Source: CAYRFF01 sp964436125 (GTDB taxonomy: Bacteria > Bacteroidota > Bacteroidia > Chitinophagales > Saprospiraceae). Taken from it: a DNA stretch of 64,000 bases. The notes under the pieces are model-generated. The model was not told where the DNA came from. It saw nothing but the letters and a program-made list of their open reading frames with translations, and did not search any database. Shown here piece by piece: positions 16,150-25,100 of this stretch; positions within the stretch are counted from its first letter, which is position 1, and each line of letters opens with the position of its first letter. Position numbers and translations under genes: made by a program. The stretch covers positions 40,572 to 104,571 of the forward strand of contig CAYTBT010000008.1 in assembly GCA_964436125.1 (NCBI GenBank), given 5' to 3'.

Positions 16150-18870
16150 ATGAGAACGCTATTCATCCTGCTATTTATCATACTGGCTTTCAACAGTTAT
16201 GCTACGCATAATCGTGCCGGTGAAATCAGATTTGTACAGACTGGTCCACTTACGATAGAGGCGACAATCATCACCTATACCCGCGCAAGTTCTGTCGATG
16301 CAGACCGCGATAGCCTCCTGCTATTCTGGGGTGACGGAACATCAACCGTGCTCGTGAGAAGCAATGGAAATGGAAACGGTGTAATCATGCCCAATGATAT
16401 TAAATACAATCTTTATACGGGCGTTCATACGTATCCGGGCCGAGGCACTTATACTTTATCGATGACCGACCCCAATCGAGTGGGTGGCATCCTGAACGTC
16501 GATCCGCCCAATAGTATCGAAATCCCCTTCCATCTTGAAACGACTTTTACCTTTCTCAATCCGCAATTTGCCGGATATAATAGCAGCGCTATCCTACTTC
16601 AACCACCCATCGACATCGGCTGCGTAGGACAACGGTTCATCCACATCCCCAATGCCTATGATCCCGACGGAGATAGCATCGCTTATGAAATGATCGTCCC
16701 TATGTCAGGGCCAGGCACACCGGTCCCTAACTACAGCTTCCCCAATCAGATTAAGCCTGGACCGGACAATATCATTTCTTTTAATGAAAAAACCGGAGAA
16801 TTTATCTGGGACGCACCGCAAGTTGTCGGTGAATACAATATTGCATTCTACATTAAAGAGTATCGGAATGGGGAACTCATTACCAAGACAATACGCGACA
16901 TGCAGATTCTTGTAGAAAACTGCAACAATCATCCACCGGAATTCCAGTTACCGAGGAGAATGTGTGTTATTGCCGGTGAAACAGTTGAAATTCCGATTAC
17001 ATTTACCGACCCGGACATTCCGACACAACAGATTAAAGTTGAAGCAAATGGTGGCCCTATTGTCCGAGGCGCTAGTATAGATATCGACGATGAGTACCAC
17101 AATCAACCTGTTCATGCGACCTTTACCTGGCATACTAGCTGCAATGACATATCGGAACAATACTATAATCTCGTTATTAAGGCGGTCGATAATGGTATGT
17201 CTCCGGGCAATACAGGTACAAGTGCCCGCGGCCTTTCTACCTTAAAAATCTTACGGATTAAAGTTGTCGGTCCGGCACCACAGAATGACAGTATTTCTAT
17301 TGAGAATAATGCTGTTGTGCTGTCATGGGATGCTCCCTATGCTTGTGAAGTAACCGAAGATGATTATTTCCGCGGCTTCACTATATGGCGTCGCGAAGGG
17401 GCTTCTCAGGCTAGCCTCGATACCTGCTCTTTTAATCTCGAGGCAATGGGATATCAGGCTATTGCCTTTAACATTAAAGACTTAAGTAGTGGTCGGTATA
17501 GTTTTACCGACAAAGCTGTCGAGCCCGGCAGGACATATTGCTATCGGATCACGGGAGAATTTGCGCAGACAACCCCGGCCGGCAATCCGTATAATATTGT
17601 TGAAAGTTTACCTACACCGGAGAGGTGTATCCTCTTAAATCGGGATTTGCCGGCTTTAAAAAACGTGAGCGTCCTACAGACTGATCTCAGTGAAGGAAAA
17701 ATTTACCTGCGATGGCTTAAGCCTGATGTCGAAGCACTTGACACTCTTGAAAATCCAGGCCCTTATGCCTTCAGTATTCAGAGAAGTACCGGAATAGGCA
17801 ATACAACTTTTATCGATATCCCCGGCAGTATGACAGATTTTAGCTCATTTGAATCTCTTGTTGATACGATATATGTTGATAGCATGCTCAATACTGCAGA
17901 GAATGCCTACACCTATCGCATCGCCTTTTACACCGGTGGCAGGCAAAATGAACCTTATGGCTATAGTGCAGCTGCTTCCTCTGTATATCTCAATATACAA
18001 TCAAGCGATAAGATCAATATCCTTTCCTGGCAGCCGCTGGTGCCGTGGTATAATTTTAACTATAGGATATTCCGTCTCGATGAGCAGAGTGGGCAATTTA
18101 TACTTCTTGATTCAACTGCTCAATTAAAGTACAGGGATACTGATTTAATAAATGGAAAAGAATATTGTTATTACATTGAGTCCGTAGGGGCTTATGGTTT
18201 ACCCTATTTAAATGACACCTTATATAATTTATCTCAGCGTGCCTGCGGTACACCGATTGATACGCTTGCCCCTTGTGTGCCGGAGCTCATTATCAACAAT
18301 ATATGTAATGTCGGAAGCGCATTTGATTATGAAGAGCTCGTCAATAAGCTTATCTGGAAGTTTAATAATGATTGCCTCCGGGCTCCGGATGTAAAATCCA
18401 TTAAAATTTTCTTCAAATCCGATTCTACTGCCGAGTTTCAACTCATCGATGTAGTATCTATTGACGATAATTTCTATATCCATGAACCCGGAAATGGACT
18501 CAGAGGCTGTTATGCCATTTCCCTCCTTGATTCCGTGGGAAATGAAAGTGAACTCTCCGAGATTGTATGCGCAGAGAACTGCCCGATCTACTCACTACCC
18601 AATACATTCACACCCAATGGCGATGGCAGTAACGATATTTATGGCCCTATCACCAATCGATTTATTGAACGCATTGATTTTACCGTATTTAACCGCTGGG
18701 GAGACCAGATATTTCACACGACGGATCCAGCGATTAATTGGGATGGAAAAACTAGAAGTGGAAAACTTGTAAGTCCCGGAACCTATTATTATGTCTGTAC
18801 GGTTTATGGATATGCTGATTCCACGGCCCCACTTACCGTACTTAAAGGTTATATTGAAATTATCTATTAA
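16150..18870 (+). CDS. Large secreted protein with gliding-motility-associated (T9SS type B) C-terminal domain
   Basis: The chosen ATG at 16150 gives a clear signal peptide (MRTLFILLFIILAFNSYA); the GTG at 16108 would add 14 polar residues in front of it. The mature protein starts THNRAGEI, typical of large Bacteroidota surface proteins, followed by PKD/cadherin-like beta domains (AYDPDGDSIAYEM, FTDPDIPTQQIKVEA) and fibronectin-like stretches. The last 90 residues (NTFTPNGDGSNDIY..FNRWGDQIF..NWDGK..PGTYYYVC) are the type B sorting domain (TIGR04131-like) for type IX secretion. The role is probably adhesive or structural. Its stop codon directly abuts the ribE start. Confidence 0.88.
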   Translation: MRTLFILLFIILAFNSYATHNRAGEIRFVQTGPLTIEATIITYTRASSVDADRDSLLLFWGDGTSTVLVRSNGNGNGVIMPNDIKYNLYTGVHTYPGRGTYTLSMTDPNRVGGILNVDPPNSIEIPFHLETTFTFLNPQFAGYNSSAILLQPPIDIGCVGQRFIHIPNAYDPDGDSIAYEMIVPMSGPGTPVPNYSFPNQIKPGPDNIISFNEKTGEFIWDAPQVVGEYNIAFYIKEYRNGELITKTIRDMQILVENCNNHPPEFQLPRRMCVIAGETVEIPITFTDPDIPTQQIKVEANGGPIVRGASIDIDDEYHNQPVHATFTWHTSCNDISEQYYNLVIKAVDNGMSPGNTGTSARGLSTLKILRIKVVGPAPQNDSISIENNAVVLSWDAPYACEVTEDDYFRGFTIWRREGASQASLDTCSFNLEAMGYQAIAFNIKDLSSGRYSFTDKAVEPGRTYCYRITGEFAQTTPAGNPYNIVESLPTPERCILLNRDLPALKNVSVLQTDLSEGKIYLRWLKPDVEALDTLENPGPYAFSIQRSTGIGNTTFIDIPGSMTDFSSFESLVDTIYVDSMLNTAENAYTYRIAFYTGGRQNEPYGYSAAASSVYLNIQSSDKINILSWQPLVPWYNFNYRIFRLDEQSGQFILLDSTAQLKYRDTDLINGKEYCYYIESVGAYGLPYLNDTLYNLSQRACGTPIDTLAPCVPELIINNICNVGSAFDYEELVNKLIWKFNNDCLRAPDVKSIKIFFKSDSTAEFQLIDVVSIDDNFYIHEPGNGLRGCYAISLLDSVGNESELSEIVCAENCPIYSLPNTFTPNGDGSNDIYGPITNRFIERIDFTVFNRWGDQIFHTTDPAINWDGKTRSGKLVSPGTYYYVCTVYGYADSTAPLTVLKGYIEIIY

Positions 18871-19470
18871 ATGTTTACAGGACTTATTGAAGCCATAGGG
18901 CTCGTAAAATTTATTTCAACTGAAGGAAAAAATAAAACATTCCTGATACAGAGTGCTATAAGCAATGAACTAGCTGTAGATCAATCCGTCAGTCACAATG
19001 GCGTATGCCTGACCGTAACGGCAGTTCAAGAAAATACCCATTCCGTCACTGCCATTGAAGAAACGCTCCATCGTAGCACGCTGGATAATATAAAAGTAGG
19101 TGACACACTCAATCTTGAACGCTGTATTCTTCCCACACAACGGCTTGACGGACATATTGTCCAGGGACATGTTGATAGTATGGGTGAGATTATTCATTTA
19201 GCTGACGCAAATGGGAGTACGCTCATAAGTATTAAGATTCCTCCCCGCTATGCTCCGCTTATCATTGTAAAAGGCTCTATCGCTATCGATGGCATAAGCC
19301 TTACAATCGTTTCTTGCACCCAAGATTCTTTTTCCGTGGCAATTATTCCCCATACCCTTGAAATGACAACGATAGGCAATAAAAAAGTCGGAGATTATGT
19401 GAACCTGGAATACGATATCATCGGAAAGTACTTCAGTAGATATAAAGAACTCTTTGGCAAGTCAGAATAA
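18871..19470 (+). CDS. ribE: Riboflavin synthase alpha chain
   Basis: Riboflavin synthase dismutates two 6,7-dimethyl-8-ribityllumazine molecules into riboflavin. The 199 residues show two lumazine-binding repeats, the first starting MFTGLIEAIG and the second at HIVQGHVDSMGEI, with SHNGVCLTV and SIAIDGISLTI as matching motifs. The ATG follows the previous stop codon with no gap, which suggests translational coupling to the large surface protein, an odd partner. No FMN riboswitch can precede it because there is no leader. Confidence 0.96.
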   Translation: MFTGLIEAIGLVKFISTEGKNKTFLIQSAISNELAVDQSVSHNGVCLTVTAVQENTHSVTAIEETLHRSTLDNIKVGDTLNLERCILPTQRLDGHIVQGHVDSMGEIIHLADANGSTLISIKIPPRYAPLIIVKGSIAIDGISLTIVSCTQDSFSVAIIPHTLEMTTIGNKKVGDYVNLEYDIIGKYFSRYKELFGKSE

Positions 19471-19512
19471 ACGCCTTTATCCTAGGAGAACTACTTGTTT
19501 CTACGGAGTATA

Positions 19513-20208
19513 TCATAGCAATGATGTCGTGGGTGATATGCAGAGGTTCTTGACATTAATCCGTTCCGGGTATCTCTGCGCAAGCCCTTCAGCAAGAAAA
19601 TCTGCAAGCTTCATCGTGTATTGAAGGGCATTATCATAATGACGTATTGCATTCTCATAGTTTCCACGATCAAATTCCCGGGAATATACGAGTAATTCTT
19701 CCCTGTATTGCTTTAATTGACAGCCAATATAATTCCCTGACCAGTGCTCCGGGTTTAAGGTACTGAAGAATTCAGAAAGCAATTGTGCATCTTTTTCCCA
19801 CTTTACCAGGTGCTTATCCAATACAAGCTTGTTTTCTTTCTGAATCGCCGATAATACCGCGGGGATATGGCTTACATATTCGAGGAAATATTTTGACAGA
19901 GTATCTCCACCTTCCTCACCATAAAATGCAGCAAATAGGATTCCAATTTCTTTTTGATTATCCACAACTTTTTCCCATCTCGGCTCAAATGCACGAGCAT
20001 TGTTATAATAGGCATCAACTGCAGAATATGTCCACTTGCTATGCAATTTCCATAATTTTCGCATTGCATAATCCAAGCGAATGTATTTATCACTGAGTAA
20101 AAGTGGAACTTTATCTTCATTGGCCCCGGCTTCCACGCAGGAACTTATCTGAATAGACAGAACGCTGAGGAGCACTATTATAAGGAATAATGAGCTTAAT
20201 TTATGCAT
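19513..20208 (-). CDS. Helical lipoprotein, paralogue of the gene at 20441-21112
   Basis: The 231-residue protein has a lipobox ISSC (acylated C24). The body is all-helical with motifs LWKLHSKWTYSAVDAYYNN, NQKEIGILFAAFYGEEGGDTLSKYFLEYV, STLNPEHWSGN and LADFLAEGLAQRYPERI. These align block by block with the neighbour at 20441-21112, so the pair arose by tandem duplication. Similar cytosolic or secreted helical proteins with WxxHxxWT and YGExAG motifs occur in many bacteria without known function. This copy has diverged more, with one extra internal Cys (YIGCQ). A start at 20208 fits the signal peptide. Confidence 0.7.
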   Translation of the reverse strand: MHKLSSLFLIIVLLSVLSIQISSCVEAGANEDKVPLLLSDKYIRLDYAMRKLWKLHSKWTYSAVDAYYNNARAFEPRWEKVVDNQKEIGILFAAFYGEEGGDTLSKYFLEYVSHIPAVLSAIQKENKLVLDKHLVKWEKDAQLLSEFFSTLNPEHWSGNYIGCQLKQYREELLVYSREFDRGNYENAIRHYDNALQYTMKLADFLAEGLAQRYPERINVKNLCISPTTSLL

Positions 20209-20290
20209 GATTGAATGGATTTACGAGTGCCTTTCCCCTCAATTGTAATTAAAGGAGGAAAACACTTAACTTTCGATAATAGAACAGATA

Positions 20291-20334
20291 AAATTTAGGG
20301 GCGCAACATCAATTTCTAGGATGTGGCGCCCCTA
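20291..20334 (-). terminator. Strong hairpin terminator after the second lipoprotein gene
   Basis: On the minus strand AGGGGCGCCACATC, a 9-nt loop and GATGTTGCGCCCCT pair over 14 bp with one mismatch, followed by AAATTTTAT. It lies about 107 nt after the stop of the gene at 20441-21112 and separates it from its paralogue. Confidence 0.7.
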
Positions 20335-20440
20335 GAATGATCAATAAAACTGATAATGAGTTAAAACTATATTGTTAAAGATGATTAAGCTTAAGACAAT
20401 GAGCTTGAATCCACTTGTAATTCAGTCGAGAAATTATTCT

Positions 20441-21112
20441 CTAGAATTTCTGTGGGAATTGCTCGGCAATACCCTTAGTGAGGACATCTGCAAGCATCAT
20501 CATGTGATCATACGCAAGTCCATAGTCATCGATTGCCTTCTTGTAATCCCCCTTCAATAAATCGACGGAATAAGTTACGGTAGTCGTGATGTGTTTCTCC
20601 ATAATCGGCTCCGTAGCTGTCTCAGGCCAATTTTCCGGATTAGCCGCTGATAGAAAATCAGCTATAGTCTTGGCATTTGCATACCAGATGTCGATAGCAG
20701 CCGTCAGAGCTGCATCATCGCCTTCCTGCGCTGCAGTTAATACAGGTACAGCATCGAGGATATGGGTTTTAAGCAGTTTTGTCAATGTATCCCCGGCAGC
20801 CTCGCCATAATAAGGTTTAATCGCATCACCGATATGCTTCTGGTTTAATAATAACCTATCGAGATTGGACTGTAAAGCGCCTTGATTATTAAAAAAGGCA
20901 TCTACGGTGGCGTAAGTCCATTGCATGTGCTCTGCCCATAGGTCACGCATAGCCTTGTTTAAGCTCAGGTACTGGTCGGTGTTCTGCGGGTCAATATTGG
21001 TTACATCTTCTGTCATTTCATCCACGTCATCCTTTGTACAGCTTGTTACTGTCAACATAAATGGAATAAAGAGGAGAAAGAAAAATTTCCAATTGATGAA
21101 TAAATGGCTCAT
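20441..21112 (-). CDS. Helical lipoprotein, paralogue of the gene at 19513-20208
   Basis: The chosen ATG at 21112 gives a compact lipoprotein signal (lipobox TVTSC, C25); a longer frame to 21184 would put 24 polar residues in front. Mature motifs are LNKAMRDLWAEHMQWTYATVDAFFNN, NQKHIGDAIKPYYGEAAGDTL, TKLLKTHILDAVPVLTAA, FLSAANPENWP and DHMMMLADVLTKGIAEQFPQKF. This copy keeps the family blocks best, with repeated His residues (EHMQW, KTHI, MEKHI, YDHMMM) that could bind a ligand; that is inference. It is divergent from the ECF sigma factor gene with a 202-nt spacer. Confidence 0.72.
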   Translation of the reverse strand: MSHLFINWKFFFLLFIPFMLTVTSCTKDDVDEMTEDVTNIDPQNTDQYLSLNKAMRDLWAEHMQWTYATVDAFFNNQGALQSNLDRLLLNQKHIGDAIKPYYGEAAGDTLTKLLKTHILDAVPVLTAAQEGDDAALTAAIDIWYANAKTIADFLSAANPENWPETATEPIMEKHITTTVTYSVDLLKGDYKKAIDDYGLAYDHMMMLADVLTKGIAEQFPQKF

Positions 21113-21314
21113 GGAATTTACTGTTGAGCTCTTCTGATTTTCCTTGTCTGATTGTCTGATGAATGTCTTCATGTGCAATTTCATTTTGGTTAATAATGGT
21201 GGTTTGATAGAGAAAGAGATGAAAGGTTACAGGAAATTGTAACTTTTTTCTTCCAATACCATCTAATGAAGCAAAAGACAGAATGACAATTTATAAAATG
21301 ACAAAACTTGAAAT

Positions 21315-21995
21315 ATGAATTTAACTCTTAGGGAAATTTCCGACAAGGAAGTAGTCGAGCGGGTTATCAATGGAGATAAAGAGCTTTATGAGATCTTAAT
21401 AAGAAGGAACAATCAACGTTTATATCGCGCTATCAGAAGCTATATCTATATTGAATCAGATGTTGAAGATGTTATGCAAGAAGCATATATAAAAGCATTT
21501 CAGAATTTAAAGCAATTTCGCAAGGAGGCTGCCTTCTCTACCTGGCTTATCCGCATAGGAATTAATGAAGCATTGAAACGGATAAAAGAAAAGCGGAGAA
21601 TGACATTTGCGCAAGCATGGAAAAATAATACTGAAGAGAAAAATCCAATCGTTAAAATACCAGACACTATGAATTTAAATCCGGAGAATAAAGCCATCCA
21701 ACATGAAACTCATGAATTGCTTGAGTATGCAATCCAGAAACTCCCGGAGAAATACCGAGTAGTGTTTATGCTCAAGGAAGTAGAGGGAATGAGCAATGCA
21801 GAAATCAGCAAGAGCATAAATATTACGGAATCCAATGCCAAGGTACGACTTCATCGAGCCAAGGAGATGTTGAAAGAAACGATAAATCGCCTGATCTCTC
21901 GTGCAGAGGTATTTGAATTTGGGCAAGATCGCTGTGACCGCATGACGAGAAATGTCATGAATTGCGTAATGCAGGATGATCTATACACAGAGTAG
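21315..21995 (+). CDS. ECF-type RNA polymerase sigma factor
   Basis: The 226-residue protein has sigma region 2 (DVEDVMQEAYIKAFQNLKQFRKEAAFSTWLIRIGINEALKRIKEKRR) and region 4 (LPEKYRVVFMLKEVEGMSNAEISKSINITESNAKVRLHRAKEMLKE) separated by a linker, and no region 3, as in extracytoplasmic-function sigma factors. No anti-sigma gene follows; the C-terminal tail after region 4 is about 40 residues with two Cys (DRCDR, MNCVM) that might serve in sensing. It diverges from the paired lipoprotein genes and converges on rpoC across a shared hairpin terminator. Targets are unknown. Confidence 0.9.
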   Translation: MNLTLREISDKEVVERVINGDKELYEILIRRNNQRLYRAIRSYIYIESDVEDVMQEAYIKAFQNLKQFRKEAAFSTWLIRIGINEALKRIKEKRRMTFAQAWKNNTEEKNPIVKIPDTMNLNPENKAIQHETHELLEYAIQKLPEKYRVVFMLKEVEGMSNAEISKSINITESNAKVRLHRAKEMLKETINRLISRAEVFEFGQDRCDRMTRNVMNCVMQDDLYTE

Positions 21996-22035
21996 AATCG
22001 CTTGATCAAACAGTAGTTTTTTCACAGAATTGAAA

Positions 22036-22070
22036 GACCTCGCATAGAATCACTTGGTTCTAGCGAGGTC
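22036..22070. terminator. Hairpin between the sigma factor and rpoC ends
   Basis: GACCTCGC and GCGAGGTC pair over 8 bp, with an inner TAGAA/TTCTA stem. On the minus strand it is followed by TTTCAATT, so it probably ends the long rpoBC transcript, and it may also end the convergent sigma factor transcript. Confidence 0.65.
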
Positions 22071-22133
22071 CTCCTCTCCACTAACAATTATTTATAAGAC
22101 CTTGTTATGGCCTGCAATGAGTATTCTTAGGTT

Positions 22134-25100
22134 TTACTCTGCAGCTTCTTCACTTTCTTTCTCAGCGCGCTTAACTGCCTCGGCCTCAAATGTTCCCTTA
22201 GGGGCAACAATTAAGTCTCGATATTTACGCATTCCTGTTCCTGCAGGAATCTGTTTACCGACAATAACATTCTCCTTAAGTCCTACAAGATTATCTTGCT
22301 TGGCTCCTATGGCCGCAGTTGAAAGCACCTTTGTAGTCTCCTGGAATGAAGCAGCTGATATCCAGCTTTCCGTACCCAGTGAAGCACGTGTAATTCCTTG
22401 CAACACCGGCATGGCAATCGCAGGTATAGCATCGCGCACTTCCATCTGCTTCATGTCGTTTCTACGCAAATAAGAATTTTCTTCTCGCAACTCGCGTACA
22501 GAAATAATCTGTCCCATGTGATACTCTTCAGAATCACCGCGTTTCAATACGATCTTCTTATCCCAGATCCGCTTATTGGTTTCAAGGAATTCATATCGTT
22601 CAACGATTTCTCTTTCCAGAAGATTGGTATCACCTGGATCGGTTATTTTAACACGCGCTAGCATCTGGCTGATAATTACCTCAATATGCTTATCGTTAAT
22701 CGTGATTCCCTGAGATCGATAAACATCCTGAACGCCTTGAAGGAGATAACGATATACCGCACCTGGTCCTTCAATATCAAGAATATCAATCGGAGAAATC
22801 GCACCATCAGATAGTGATGTACCGGCTCTTACAAAGTCCCCTTCCTGCACGAGGAAGTGCTTTGATAAGCCTATGAGATATTTCCTTTTCTGACCTGTTG
22901 TCTCATTGGTAATAAACACCTCTCTATTTCCGCGTTTTATACCTCCAAAAGAAACTACACCATCAATTTCAGCCACTGTAGATGGATTGGATGGATTTCT
23001 TGCCTCAAATAATTCCGTTACTCTCGGTAAACCACCGGTAATATCCGATATCTTTCCGAGGCTTCTAGGAATCTTGGCAATCGTTTCACCCGGCGTAATC
23101 TCATCTCCGTCTTCAACTGAAATATAAGCACCTACAGGGAGGTTATATGTTCTTTTCACCTCACCATCTTCATCTACAATCTGAATTGACGGAATTTTCT
23201 TAAGTTTCTTCTTAGATTCAATGATCACCATGTCCGTATTTCCGGTCTGGTCATCACGCTCGATGCTATAGGTGAGGTTTTCTTCGATATCGACAAATTT
23301 TGCCACACCGCCAAACTCACTGATAATTACAGCATTAAACGCATCCCACTCACAGATTTTCTGACCTCGGATAATCTCATCTCCTTCATCAAAGTATAAG
23401 GTAGAACCGTAAGGTATGTGATGTGTAATAATCACATCGTCTTCTTTAGGATCCATAATTTTCAACTCACCTGAACGCGACAAGACGATATTTACTTTCT
23501 CGCCCAGTGCATCTTCTGCTTCAATGGTCTGAATATTATCAAATTCGACAATACCTTTATGCTTGGAGATAATCTCAGATTCTGACTTGGAAACAGAGGC
23601 AATACCACCCACGTGGAAGGTACGTAATGTAAGCTGTGTTCCGGGCTCCCCGATACTCTGTGCAGCAATGATACCTACTGCATCCCCTATTTCACCTTTT
23701 CTACCACTTGCAAGGTTTTTACCATAACATGTCGCACATACACCTTGCTTGCTTTCACAGGTAAGTACAGAACGCACATATACGGTATCGACTTCCGCTT
23801 CCTCAACTTTATCTGCAAGAGCAGGGGTTACGTACTCTCCTTGAGGAATAAGTACTTCACCTGTATCCGGATGCCGCACTTCATCCACCACATAGCGACC
23901 TTCAATTCTTTCTTTCAATGACTGAACTACCTGATCTCCTTCTTTGACAGCAGATACATGAACGCCTCTCAAGGAGTGGCAATCTTCTTCATTGATAACA
24001 ACATCCTGAGAAACATCAACAAGTCTTCTCGTAAGGTAACCGGCATCGGCTGTTTTTAAGGCCGTATCGGCAAGACCTTTTCGAGCACCGTGTGTAGAGA
24101 TAAAATACTCAAGTACAGTTAAGCCGTCTTTAAAGTTGGAAAGGATAGGGTTTTCAATTATCGCACCGCCGGTATCACCGGATTTACGCGGCTTAGCCAT
24201 CAATCCCCTCATTCCACAGAGCTGTTTAATCTGCTGCTTAGAACCACGAGCTCCGGAATGAAGCATCATGTACACAGAATTAAAGCCGTCTTTATGGGCT
24301 GCAAGCTCTTTCATCAAGTTGTCCGTAATCATATTATCGGCAAATGTCCATTTATCGATAATCTGATTGTATCGTTCATTATTGGTTATGAGTCCCATAT
24401 TGTAGTTATCCCATACCTCTTGTACTTCTTTCTTGGCATTGGCTAGGATCTCATCTTTCTTTGATGGTTCAATCAAGTCACCCAAATTGAAAGAAAGTCC
24501 TCCCCTGAAGGCCCAGTAAAAGCCCATTTCTTTAATCCTGTCAAGGAAATCGGCGGTTTCATCAAAGCTCGTTGTGATAATCAACTCTGCAATAATGGAC
24601 TTCAGAGCCTTTTTTGTCAACAATTCATTGATGAAAGGATGATCTTTCGGCATAATCTCATTGAACAACACACGTCCCACAGTCGTATCGATAATCTCGG
24701 ACTTCTTATCTCCTTCATCGGTAACACTTGTGATACGCGCCTTGATCGAAGCGTGAATATCTACCTTATTTTCATTATAAGCGATAAGCACTTCTTCCGG
24801 AGAATAAAAAGTCATTCCCTCGCCCCGTACCGGTCGATCTTCTGTTGATTCCCTTTCCTTGGTCAGATAATATAAACCGAGTACCATATCCTGAGAAGGT
24901 AAAGTAATCGGTGATCCATCCTGCGGATTCAATAAGTTATGTGATGCAAGCAACAATACCTGTGTTTCTAGTATCGCTGCCTGGCTCAACGGAACGTGCA
25001 CAGCCATCTGGTCCCCGTCAAAATCCGCATTAAATCCACCACACACCAGAGGGTGAAGTCTTATAGCTTTTCCTTCAACCAGGATAGGTTGAAATGCCTG

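Noticed and set aside
18871..19470. FMN riboswitch controlling ribE
   Set aside because: The start codon abuts the preceding stop, so there is no leader for a riboswitch.
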